Assembly (NCBI GenBank): GCA_946800325.1
Contig: CAMPEJ010000002.1
Span: 682,001 to 746,000 of the forward strand
DNA from: Luzula sylvatica
Lineage: Eukaryota > Streptophyta > Magnoliopsida > Poales > Juncaceae
Direction of reading: 5' to 3'
DNA length: 64,000 nucleotides
Shown piece after piece: positions 25,490 to 36,899 of the stretch. Each line of letters begins with the position of its first letter. Positions within the stretch are counted from its first letter, which is position 1. The notes under the pieces are model-generated. The model made no database searches, was not told where the DNA came from, and saw nothing but the letters and a program-made list of their open reading frames with translations. The position numbers were made by a program, and so were the translations under genes.

Positions 25490-28400
25490 AATACGTTACT
25501 TGAACTCCCCAAAGCATAAACAAATTGTTTTGAATCGAAAAACAAACTTTCTTAGTGTTTGTAAATTTTGGTGAAATGTTATGTAGTAAAAGATACGATT
25601 CAAATGATCTCAAAATACGTTATTTGAACTCCCCAAAGCATAAACAGATTGTTTTGAATCGAAAATCAAACTTTCTTAGTGTTTGTAAATTTTGGTGAAA
25701 TGTTATGTGGTAAAAGATACGAATCAAATGATCTCAAAATACGTTATTTGAACTCCCCAGAGCATAAACAGATTGTTTTGAATCGAAAAACAAACTTTCT
25801 TAGTGTTTGTAAATTTTGGTAAAATGTTATGTAGTAAAAGATACGATTCAAATGATCTCAAAATACGTTATTTGAACTCCCCAAAGCATAAACAGATTGT
25901 TTTGAATCGAAAAACAAACTTTCTTAGTGTTTGTAAATTTTGGTGAAATGTTATGTGGTAAAAGATACGAATCAAATGATCTCAAAATACGTTATTTGAA
26001 CTCCCCAAAGCATAAACAGATTGTTTTGAATCGAAATACAAACTTTCTTAGTGTTTGTAAATTTGGGTGAAATGTTATGTGGTAAAAAATACGATTCAAA
26101 TGATCTCAAAATACGTTATTTGAACTACCCAAAGCATAAACAAATTGTTTTGAATCGAAAAACAAAATTTCTTACTGTTTGTAAATTTTGGTAAAATGTT
26201 ATGTGGTAAAATATACGATTCAAATGATCTCAAAATACGTTACTTGAACTCCCCAAAGCATAAACAGATTGTTTTGAATCGAAAAACAAACTTTCTTAGT
26301 GTTTGTAAATTTTGGTGAAATGTTATGTGGTAAAAGATACGATTCAAATGATCTCAAAATACGTTATTTGAACTCCCGAAAGCATAAACAGATTGTTTTA
26401 AATCGAAAAACAAACTTTCTTAGTGTTTGTAAATTTTGGTGAAATGTTATGTAGTAAAAGATACGATTCGAATGATCTCAAAATACGTTATTTGAACTCC
26501 CCAAAGCATAAACAGATTGTTTTGAATCGAAAAACAAACTGTCTTAGTGTTTGTAAATTTTGGTGAAATGTTATCTGGAAAAAGATACGATTCCAATGAT
26601 CCCAAAATACGTTATTTGAACTCCCCAAAGCATAAACAAATTGTTTTGAATCGAAAAACAAACTTTCTTAGTGTTTGTAAATTTTGGTGAAATGTTATGT
26701 GGTAAAAGATACGATTCAAATGATCTCAAAATACGCTATTTGAACTCCCCAAAGCATAAACAGATTGTTTTGAATAGAAAAACAAACTTTCTTACTGTTT
26801 GTAAATTTTGGTGAAATGTTATGTGGTAAAAGATACGATTCAAATGATCTCAAAATACGTTATTTGAACTCCCCAAAGCATAAACAGATTGATTTGCATC
26901 GAAAAACAAACTTTCTTAGTGTTTGTAAATTTTGGGGAAATGTTATGTGGTAAAAGATACGATTCGAATGATCTAAAAATATGTTATTTGAACTCCCCAA
27001 AGCATAAACAAATTGTTTTGAATCGAAAAACAAACTTTCGTAGTGTTTGTAAATTTTGGTGAAATGTTATGTAGTAAAAGATACGATTCCAATGATCTCA
27101 AAATACGTTATTTGAACTCCCCAAAGCATAAACAAATTGTTTTGAATCGAAAAACAAACTTTCTTAGTGTTTGTAAATTTTGGTAAAATGTTATGTGGTA
27201 AAAGATACGATTCAAATGATCTCAAAATACGTTATTTGAACTACCCAAAGCATAAACAGATTGTTTTGAATCGAAAAACAAACTTTCTTAGTGTTTGTAA
27301 ATTTTGGTGAAATGTTATGTGGTAAAAGATACGATTCAAATGATCTCAAAATACGTTATTTGAACTCCACAAAGCATAAACAGATTGTTTTGAATCGAAA
27401 AACAAACTTTCTTAGTGTTTAAAATTTTGGTGAAATGTTCTGTAGTAAAAGATACAATTCAAATGATCTCAAAATACGTTATTTGAACTCACCAAAGCAT
27501 AAACAGATTGTTTTGAATCGAAAAACAAACTTTCTTAGTGTTTGTAAATTTTGGTGAAATGTTATGTGGTAAAAGATACGATTCGAATGATCTAAAAATA
27601 TGTTATTTGAACTCCCCAAAGCATAAACAAATTGTTTTGAATCGAAAAACAAACTTTCTTAGTGTTTGTAAATTTTGGTGAAATGTTATGTAGTAAAAGA
27701 TACGATTCAAATGATCTCAAAATACGTTATTTGAACTCCCCAAAGCATAAACAGATTGTTTTGAATCGAAAAACAAACTTTCTTAGTGTTTGTAAATTTG
27801 GGTGAAATGTTATGTGGTAAAAGATACGATTCAAATGATCTCAAAATACGTTATTTGAACTCCCCAAAGCATAAACAAATTGTTTTGAATCGAAAAACAA
27901 ACTTTCTTAGTGTTTGTAAATTTTGGTAAAATGTTATGTGGTAAAATATACGATTCAAATGATCTCAAAATACGTTATTTGAACTCCCCAAAGCATAAAC
28001 AGATTGTTTTGAATCGAAAAACAAACTTTCTTAGTGTTTGTAAATTTTGGTGAAATGTTATGTGGTAAAAGATACGATTCAAATGATCTCAAAATACGTT
28101 ATTTGAACTCCCCAAAGCATAAACAGATTGTTTTAAATCGAAAAACAAACTTTCTTAGTGTTTACAATTTTGGTGAAATGTTATGTAGTAAAAGATACGA
28201 TTCAAATGATCTCAAAATACGTTATTTGAACTCCCCAAAGCATAAACAGATTGTTTTGAATCGAAAAACAAACTTTCTTAGTGTTTGTAAATTTTGGTGA
28301 AATGTTATGTGGTTAAAGATACGATTCAAATGATCTCAAATACGATTCAAATGATTCAAATGATCTCAAAATACGATTCAAATGATTCAAATGATCCCAA

Positions 28401-28880
28401 AGCATAAACAGATTGTTTTGAATCGAAAAACAAACTTTCTTAGTGTTTGTAAATTTTGGTGAAATGTTATGTAGTAAAAGATACGATTCAAATGATCTCA
28501 AAATACGTTATTTGAACTCCCCAAAGCATAAACAGATTGTTTTGAATCGAAAAACAAACTTTCTTAGTGTTTGTAAATTTTGGTGAAATGTTTTGTGGTA
28601 AAAGATACGATTCGAATTATCTCAAAATACGTTATTTGAACTCCCCAAAGCATAAACAGATTGTTTTGAATCGAAAAATAAACTTTCTTAGTGTTTGTAA
28701 ATTTTGGTGAAATGTTATGTGGTAAAAGATACGATTCAAATGATCTCAAAATACGTTATTTGAACTCCCCAAAGCATAAACAGATTGTTTTGAATCGAAA
28801 AACAAACTTTCTTAGTGTTTGTAAATTTTGGTGAAATGTTATGTGGTAAAAGATACGATTCGAATGATCTAAAAATATGT
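25490..28880 (+). repeat. Monomers without a local HOR
   Basis: About 27 monomers. I did not find a period within this block, but it holds one copy each of two cassettes used repeatedly elsewhere: AAAATTTCTT / TTACTTG / CCCGAAAG / CTGGAAAAAG at about 26,160-26,600, and GGGG / CGTAG / CCAATG at about 26,930-27,110. A 123-bp monomer with an ATGTTCTGTAG variant lies near 27,430 and has close relatives at 33,290, 34,030 and 35,430. Confidence 0.75.
28337..28398 (+). repeat. 9-bp microrepeat expansion, 62-base form
   Basis: One A is missing (CTCAAATACG), giving a 162-bp monomer. The shift produces the 62-codon minus-strand frame at 28,313-28,501, which reads through the microrepeat as a short Ser/Phe/Glu/Leu-rich repetition and is not a gene. 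Confidence 0.94.
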
Positions 28881-31800
28881 TATTTGAACTCCCCAAAGCA
28901 TAACCAAATTGTTTTGAATCGAAAAACAAACTTTCTTAGTGTTTGTAAATTTTGGTGAAATGTTATGTGGCAAAAGATACGATTCAAATGATCTCAAAAT
29001 ACGTTATTTGAACTCCCCAAAGCATAAACAGATTGTTTTGAATCGAAAAACAAACTTTCTTAGTGTTTGTAAATTTTGGTGAAATGTTATGTGGTAAAAG
29101 ATACGATTCAAATGATCTCAAAATACGTTATTTGAACTCCCCAAAGCATAAACAGATTGTTTTGAATCGAAAAACAAAATTTCTTAGTGTTTGTAAATTT
29201 CGGTGAAATGTTATGTGGTAAAAGATACGATTCGAATGATCTAAAAATATGTTATTTGAACTCCCCAAAGCATAAACAAATTGTTTTGAATCGAAAAACA
29301 AACTTTCTTAGTGTTTGTAAATTTTGGTGAAATGTTATGTAGTAAAAGATACGATTCAAATGATCTCAAAATACGTTATTTGAACTCCCCAAAGCATAAA
29401 CAGATTGTTTTGAATCGAAAATCAAACTTTCTCAGTGTTTGTAAATTTTGGTGAAATGTTATGTGGTAAAAGATACGAATCAAATGATCTCAAAATACGT
29501 TATTTGAACTCCCCAAAGCATAAACAGATTGTTTTGAATCGAAAAACAAACTTTCTTAGTGTTTGTAAATTTTGGTAAAATGTTATGTAGTAAAAGATAC
29601 GATTCAAATGATCTCAAAATACGTTATTTGAACTCCCCAAAGCATAAACAGATTGTTTTGAATCGAAAAACAAACTTTCTTAGTGTTTGTAAATTTTGGT
29701 TAAATGTTATGTGGTAAAAGATACGAATCAAATGATCTCAAAATACGTTATTTGAACTCCCCAAAGCATAAACAGATTGTTTTGAATCGAAAAACAAACT
29801 TTCTTAGTGTTTGTAAATTTGGGTGAAATGTTATGTGGTAAAAGATACGATTCAAATGATCTCAAAATACGTTATTTGAACTCCCCAAAGCATAAACAAA
29901 TTATTTTGAATCGAAAAACAAAATTTCTTAGTGTTTGTAAATTTTGGTAAAATGTTATGTGGTAAAATATACGATTCAAATGATCTCAAAATACGTTACT
30001 TGAACTCCCCAAAGCATAAACAGATTGTTTGGAATCGAAAAACAAACTTTCTTAGTGTTTGTAAATTTTGGTTAAATGTTATGTGGTAAAAGATACGATT
30101 CAAATGATCTCAAAATACGTTATTTGAACTCCCGAAAGCATAAACAGATTGTTTTAAATCGAAAAACAAACTTTCTTAGTGTTTGTAAATTTTGGTGAAA
30201 TGTTATGTAGTAAAAGATACGATTCGAATGATCTCAAAATACGTTATTTGAACTCCCCAAAGCATAAACAGATTGTTTTGAATCGAAAAACAAACTGTCT
30301 TAGTGTTTGTAAATTTTGGTGAAATGTTATCTGGAAAAAGATACGATTCAAATGATCCCAAAATACGTTATTTGAACTCCCCAAAGCATAAACAAATTGT
30401 TTTGAATCGAAAAACAAACTTTCTTAGTGTTTGTAAATTTTGGTGAAATGTTATGTGGTAAAAGATACGATTCAAATGATCTCAAAATACGTTATTTGAA
30501 CTCCCCAAAGCATAAACAGATTGTTTTGAATAGAAAAACAAACTTTCTTAGTGTTTGTAAATTTTGGTGAAATGTTATGTGGTAAAAGATACGATTCAAA
30601 TGATCTCAAAATACGTTATTTGAACTCCCCAAAGCATAAACAGATTGTTTTGCATCGAAAAACAAACTTTCTTAGTGTTTGTAAATTTTGGGGAAATGTT
30701 ATGTGGTAAAAGATACGATTCGAATGATCTCAAAATACGTTATTTGAACTCCCCAAAGCATAAACAGATTGTTTTGCATCGAAAAACAAACTTTCTTAGT
30801 GTTTGTAAATTTTGGGGAAATGTTATGTGGTAAAAGATACGATTCGAATGATCTAAAAATATGTTATTTGAACTCCCCAAAGCATAAACAAATTGTTTTG
30901 AATCGAAAAACAAACTTTCGTAGTGTTTGTAAATTTTGGTGAAATGTTATGTAGTAAAAGATACGATTCCAATGATCTCAAAATACGTTATTTGAACTCC
31001 CCAAAGCATAACCAAATTGTTTTGAATCGAAAAACAAACTTTCTTAGTGTTTGTAAATTTTGGTGAAATGTTATGTGGCAAAAGATACGATTCAAATGAT
31101 CTCAAAATACGTTATTTGAACTCCCCAAAGCATAAACAGATTGTTTTGAATCGAAAAACAAACTTTCTTAGTGTTTGTAAATTTTGGTGAAATGTTATGT
31201 GGTAAAAGATACGATTCAAATGATCTCAAAATACGTTATTTGAACTCCCCAAAGCATAAACAGATTGTTTTGAATCGAAAAACAAAATTTCTTAGTGTTT
31301 GTAAATTTCGGTGAAATGTTATGTGGTAAAAGATACGATTCGAATGATCTAAAAATATGTTATTTGAACTCCCCAAAGCATAAACAAATTGTTTTGAATC
31401 GAAAAACAAACTTTCTTAGTGTTTGTAAATTTTGGTGAAATGTTATGTAGTAAAAGATACGATTCAAATGATCTCAAAATACGTTATTTGAACTCCCCAA
31501 AGCATAAACAGATTGTTTTGAATCGAAAATCAAACTTTCTCAGTGTTTGTAAATTTTGGTGAAATGTTATGTGGTAAAAGATACGAATCAAATGATCTCA
31601 AAATACGTTATTTGAACTCCCCAAAGCATAAACAGATTGTTTTGAATCGAAAAACAAACTTTCTTAGTGTTTGTAAATTTTGGTAAAATGTTATGTAGTA
31701 AAATATACGATTCAAATGATCTCAAAATACGTTATTTGAACTCCCCAAAGCATAAACAGATTGTTTTGAATCGAAAAACAAACTTTCTTAGTGTTTGTAA

Positions 31801-33110
31801 ATTTTGGTTAAATGTTATGTGGTAAAAGATACGAATCAAATGATCTCAAAATACGTTATTTGAACTCCCCAAAGCATAAACAGATTGTTTTGAATCGAAA
31901 AACAAACTTTCTTAGTGTTTGTAAATTTGGGTGAAATGTTATGTGGTAAAAGATACGATTCAAATGATCTCAAAATACGTTATTTGAACTCCCCAAAGCA
32001 TAAACAAATTGTTTTGAATCGAAAAACAAAATTTCTTAGTGTTTGTAAATTTTGGTAAAATGTTATGTGGTAAAATATACGATTCAAATGATCTCAAAAT
32101 ACGTTACTTGAACTCCCCAAAGCATAAACAGATTGTTTGGAATCGAAAAACAAACTTTCTTAGTGTTTGTAAATTTTGGTGAAATGTTATGTGGTAAAAG
32201 ATACGATTCAAATGATCTCAAAATACGTTACTTGAACTCCCGAAAGCATAAACAGATTGTTTTAAATCGAAAAACAAACTTTCTTAGTGTTTGTAAATTT
32301 TGGTGAAATGTTATGTAGTAAAAGATACGATTCGAATGATCTCAAAATACGTTATTTGAACTCCCCAAAGCATAAACAGATTGTTTTGAATAGAAAAACA
32401 AACTGTCTTAGTGTTTGTAAATTTTGGTGAAATGTTATCTGGAAAAAGATACGATTCAAATGATCCCAAAATACGTTATTTGAACTCCCCAAAGCATAAA
32501 CAAATTGTTTTGAATCGAAAAACAAACTTTCTTAGTGTTTGTAAATTTTGGTGAAATGTTATGTGGTAAAAGATACGATTCAAATGATCTCAAAATACGT
32601 TATTTGAACTCCCCAAAGCATAAACAGATTGTTTTGAATAGAAAAACAAACTTTCTTAGTGTTTGTAAATTTTGGTGAAATGTTATGTGGTAAAAGATAC
32701 GATTCAAATGATCTCAAAATACGTTATTTGAACTCCCCAAAGCATAAACAGATTGTTTTGCATCGAAAAACAAACTTTCTTAGTGTTTGTAAATTTTGGG
32801 GAAATGTTATGTGGTAAAAGATACGATTCGAATGATCTAAAAATATGTTATTTGAACTCCCCAAAGCATAAACAAATTGTTTTGAATCGAAAAACAAACT
32901 TTCGTAGTGTTTGTAAATTTTGGTGAAATGTTATGTAGTAAAAGATACGATTCCAATGATCTCAAAATACGTTATTTGAACTCCCCAAAGCATAAACAAA
33001 TTGTTTTGAATCGAAAAACAAACTTTCTTAGTGTTTGTAAATTTTGGTAAAATGTTATGTGGTAAAAGATACGATTCAAATGATCTCAAAATACGTTATT
33101 TGAACTACCC
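28880..33110 (+). repeat. 2,108-bp higher-order repeat (17-monomer), two copies
   Basis: Private variants recur exactly 2,108 bp (17 x 124) apart: TAACCAAATT at 28,901 and 31,009, GTTTGGAATC at 30,031 and 32,139, and TTGCATCG at 30,653 and 32,761. The first copy has an additional TTGCATCG monomer at 30,777, a direct 124-bp duplicate of its neighbour. After it the matching offset becomes 1,984 bp. That pattern is what a single-monomer slippage or an unequal exchange endpoint would leave. Homology begins near 28,880 and ends near 33,100. Confidence 0.9.
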
Positions 33111-34580
33111 AAAGCATAAACAGATTGTTTTGAATCGAAAAACAAACTTTCTTAGTGTTTGTAAATTTTGGTGAAATGTTATGTGGTAAAAGATACGATT
33201 CAAATCATATCAAAATACGTTATTTGAACTCCCCAAAGCATAAACAGATTGTTTTGAATCGAAAAACAAACTTTCTTAGTGTTTAAAATTTTGGTGAAAT
33301 GTTCTGTAGTAAAAGATACGATTCAAATGATCTCAAAATACGTTATTTGAACTCCCCAAAGCATAAACAGATTGTTTTGAATCGAAAAACAAACTTTCTT
33401 AGTGTTTGTAAATTTTGGTGAAATGTTATGTGGTAAAAGATACGATTCGAATGATCTAAAAATATGTTATTTGAACTCCCCAAAGCATAAACAAATTGTT
33501 TTGAATCGAAAAACAAACTTTCTTAGTGTTTGTAAATTTTGGTGAAATGTTATGTAGTAAAAGATACGATTCAAATGATCTCAAAATACGTTATTTGACC
33601 TCCCCAAAGCATAAACAGATTGTTTTGAATCGAAAAACAAACTTTCTTAGTGTTTGTAAATTTGGGTGAAATGTTATGTGGTAAAAGATACGATTCAAAT
33701 GATCTCAAAATACGTTATTTGAACTCCCCAAAGCATAAACAAATTGTTTTGAATCGAAAAACAAACTTTCTTAGTGTTTGTAAATTTTGGTAAAATGTTA
33801 TGTGGTAAAAGATACGATTCAAATGATCTCAAAATACGTTATTTGAACTACCCAAAGCATAAACAGATTGTTTTGAATCGAAAAACAAACTTTCTTAGTG
33901 TTTGTAAATTTTGGTGAAATGTTATGTGGTAAAAGATACGATTCAAATGATCTCAAAATACGTTATTTGAACTCCCCAAAGCATAAACAGATTGTTTTGA
34001 ATCGAAAAACAAACTTTCTTAGTGTTTAAAATTTTGGTGAAATGTTCTGTAGTAAAAGATACGATTCAAATGATCTGAAAATACGTTATTTGAACTCCCC
34101 AAAGCATAAACAGATTGTTTTGAATCGAAAAACAAACTTTCTTAGTGTTTGTAAATTTTGGTGAAATGTTATGTGGTAAAAGATACGATTCGAATGATCT
34201 AAAAATATGTTATTTGAACTCCCCAAAGCATAAACAAATTGTTTTGAATCGAAAAACAAACTTTCTTAGTGTTTGTAAATTTTGGTGAAATGTTATGTAG
34301 TAAAAGATACGATTCAAATGATCTCAAAATACGTTATTTGAACTCCCCAAAGCATAAACAGATTGTTTTGAATCGAAAAACAAACTTTCTTAGTGTTTGT
34401 AAATTTGGGTGAAATGTTATGTGGTAAAAGATACGATTCAAATGATCTCAAAATACGTTATTTGAACTCCCCAAAGCATAAACAAATTGTTTTGAATCGA
34501 AAAACAAACTTTCTTAGTGTTTGTAAATTTTGGTAAAATGTTATGTGGTAAAATATACGATTCAAATGATCTCAAAATAC
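33000..34580 (+). repeat. 743-bp tandem duplication (6-monomer)
   Basis: The GTTTAAAA monomer with the ATGTTCTGTAG variant lies at 33,281 and 34,024, and ACTACCC at 33,104 and 33,847; both steps are 743 bp, which is five 124-bp monomers plus one 123-bp monomer. It sits at the junction of the 2,108-bp and 1,401-bp tracts and shares monomers with both. Confidence 0.85.
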
Positions 34581-34943
34581 GTTATTTGAACTCCCCAAAG
34601 CATAAACAGATTGTTTTGAATCGAAAAACAAACTTTCTTAGTGTTTGTAAATTTTGGTGAAATGTTATGTGGTAAAAGATACGATTCAAATGATCTCAAA
34701 ATACGTTATTTGAACTCCCCAAAGCATAAACAGATTGTTTTAAATCGAAAAACAAACTTTCTTAGTGTTTACAATTTTGGTGAAATGTTATGTAGTAAAA
34801 GATACGATTCAAATGATCTCAAAATACGTTATTTGAACTCCCAAAAGCATAAACAGATTGTTTTGAATCGAAAAACAAACTTTCTTAGTGTTTGTAAATT
34901 TTGGTGAAATGTTATGTGGTAAAAGATACGATTCAAATGATCT

Positions 34944-35006
34944 CAAAATACGATTCAAATGATTCAAATGATCTCAAAATACGATTCAAATGATTCAAAT
35001 GATCCC
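34944..35006 (+). repeat. 9-bp microrepeat expansion, 1,401-bp HOR copy 1
   Basis: Standard form. The following monomer is the GGGTG class, unlike the second copy, which shows that the HOR boundary lies just to the right of this element. Confidence 0.95.
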
Positions 35007-36344
35007 AAAGCATAAACAGATTGTTTTGAATCGAAAAACAAACTTTCTTAGTGTTTGTAAATTTGGGTGAAATGTTATGTGGTAAAAGATACGATTCAAA
35101 TGATCTCAAAATACGTTATTTGAACTCCCCAAAGCATAAACAAATTGTTTTGAATCGAAAAACAAACTTTCTTAGTGTTTGTAAATTTTGGTAAAATGTT
35201 ATGTGGTAAAAGATACGATTCAAATGATCTCAAAATACGTTATTTGAACTACCCAAAGCATAAACAGATTGTTTTGAATCAAAATACAAACTTTCTTAGT
35301 GTTTGTAAATTTTGGTGAAATATTATGTGGTAAAAGATACGATTCAAATGATCTCAAAATACGTTATTTGAACTCCCCAAAGCATAAACAGATTGTTTTG
35401 AATCGAAAAACAAACTTTCTTAGTGTTTAAAATTTTGGTGAAATGTTCTGTAGTAAAAGATACGATTCAAATGATCTCAAAATACGTTATTTGAACTCCC
35501 CAAAGCATAAACAGATTGTTTTGAATCGAAAAACAAACTTTCTTAGTGTTTGTAAATTTTGGTGAAATGTTATGTGGTAAAAGATACGATTCGAATGATC
35601 TAAAAATATGTTATTTGAACTCCCCAAAGCATAAACAAATTGTTTTGAATCGAAAAACAAACTTTCTTAGTGTTTGTAAATTTTGGTGAAATGTTATGTA
35701 GTAAAAGATACGATTCAAATGATCTCAAAATACGTTATTTGAACTCCCCAAAGCATAAACAGATTGTTTTGAATCGAAAAACAAACTTTCTTAGTGTTTG
35801 TAAATTTGGGTGAAATGTTATGTGGTAAAAGATACGATTCAAATGATCTCAAAATACGTTATTTGAACTCCCCAAAGCATAAACAAATTGTTTTGAATCG
35901 AAAAACAAACTTTCTTAGTGTTTGTAAATTTTGGTAAAATGTTATGTGGTAAAATATACGATTCAAATGATCTCAAAATACGTTATTTGAACTCCCCAAA
36001 GCATAAACAGATTGTTTTGAATCGAAAAACAAACTTTCTTAGTGTTTGTAAATTTTGGTGAAATGTTATGTGGTAAAAGATACGATTCAAATGATCTCAA
36101 AATACGTTATTTGAACTCCCCAAAGCATAAACAGATTGTTTTAAATCGAAAAACAAACTTTCTTAGTGTTTACAATTTTGGTGAAATGTTATGTAGTAAA
36201 AGATACGATTCAAATGATCTCAAAATACGTTATTTGAACTCCCAAAAGCATAAACAGATTGTTTTGAATCGAAAAACAAACTTTCTTAGTGTTTGTAAAT
36301 TTTGGTGAAATGTTATGTGGTAAAAGATACGATTCAAATGATCT

Positions 36345-36407
36345 CAAAATACGATTCAAATGATTCAAATGATCTCAAAATACGATTCAAATGATTCAAA
36401 TGATCCC
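36345..36407 (+). repeat. 9-bp microrepeat expansion, 1,401-bp HOR copy 2
   Basis: Standard form and the last full-length expansion in the window. It is followed within 310 bp by the 56-bp deletion monomer. Confidence 0.95.
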
Positions 36408-36656
36408 AAAGCATAAACAGATTGTTTTGAATCGAAAAACAAACTTTCTTAGTGTTTGTAAATTTTGGTGAAATGTTATGTAGTAAAAGATACGATTCAA
36501 ATGATCTCAAAATACGTTATTTGAACTCCCCAAAGCATAAACAGATTGTTTTGAATCGAAAAACAAACTTTCTTAGTGTTTGTAAATTTTGGTGAAATGT
36601 TATGTGGTAAAAGATACGATTCGAATTATCTAAAAATATGTTATTTGAACTCCCCA

Positions 36657-36724
36657 AAGCATAAAGAAATTGTTTTGAATCGAAAAACAAACTTTCTTAG
36701 TGTTTGTAAATTTTGAACTCCCCA
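36657..36724 (+). repeat. Truncated 68-bp monomer (56-bp internal deletion)
   Basis: At 36,711-36,720 the sequence runs TTTTGAACTC: monomer position 72 is joined directly to position 5 of the next unit. Positions 73-124 and 1-4 are missing, 56 bp in total. A TTT(G) microhomology is present at both edges, consistent with a slippage or end-joining deletion. I found no other copy of this junction in the window, so it looks young or was not spread by amplification. Confidence 0.9.
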
Positions 36725-36899
36725 AAGCATAAACAGATTGTTTTAAATCGAAAAACAAACTTTCTTAGTGTTTGTAAATTTTGGTGAAATGTTATGTGGT
36801 AAAAGATACGATTCAAATGATCTCAAAATACGTTATTTGAACTCCCCAAAGCATAAACAGATTGTTTTGAATCGAAAAACAAACTTTCTTAGTGTTTGT

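Larger units (their letters stand above)
19500..25490 (+). repeat. Mixed monomers with a 1.1-kb segment repeated 4,861 bp apart
   Basis: A run of rare variants recurs at constant offset: CTCAGTG at 19,575 and 24,436, and GTTGGTAAATTTT at 20,451 and 25,312, both 4,861 bp apart. The shared segment covers roughly 19,500-20,630 and 24,400-25,490. The 163-bp monomers at 19,099 and 24,208 are instead 5,109 bp apart, exactly two monomers (248 bp) more, so two monomers were lost or gained between the landmarks. The sequence between is ordinary monomers and includes a truncated 163-bp type at 20,998. Near 22,030-22,480 it holds the GGGG / CGTAG / CCAATG / GGTAAAATG / ACTACCC cassette. Confidence 0.78.
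33600..36450 (+). repeat. 1,401-bp higher-order repeat (11-monomer), two copies
   Basis: The 163-bp monomers at 34,944 and 36,345 are 1,401 bp apart. The GTTTAAAA/TTCTGTAG monomer (34,024 and 35,425) shows the same step, as does the GTTTACAATTTT monomer near 34,770 and 36,170. The unit is one 163-bp, eight 124-bp and two 123-bp monomers. Two identical 88-codon open frames at 34,641 and 36,042 are copies of the same noncoding segment within this HOR. Confidence 0.92.
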
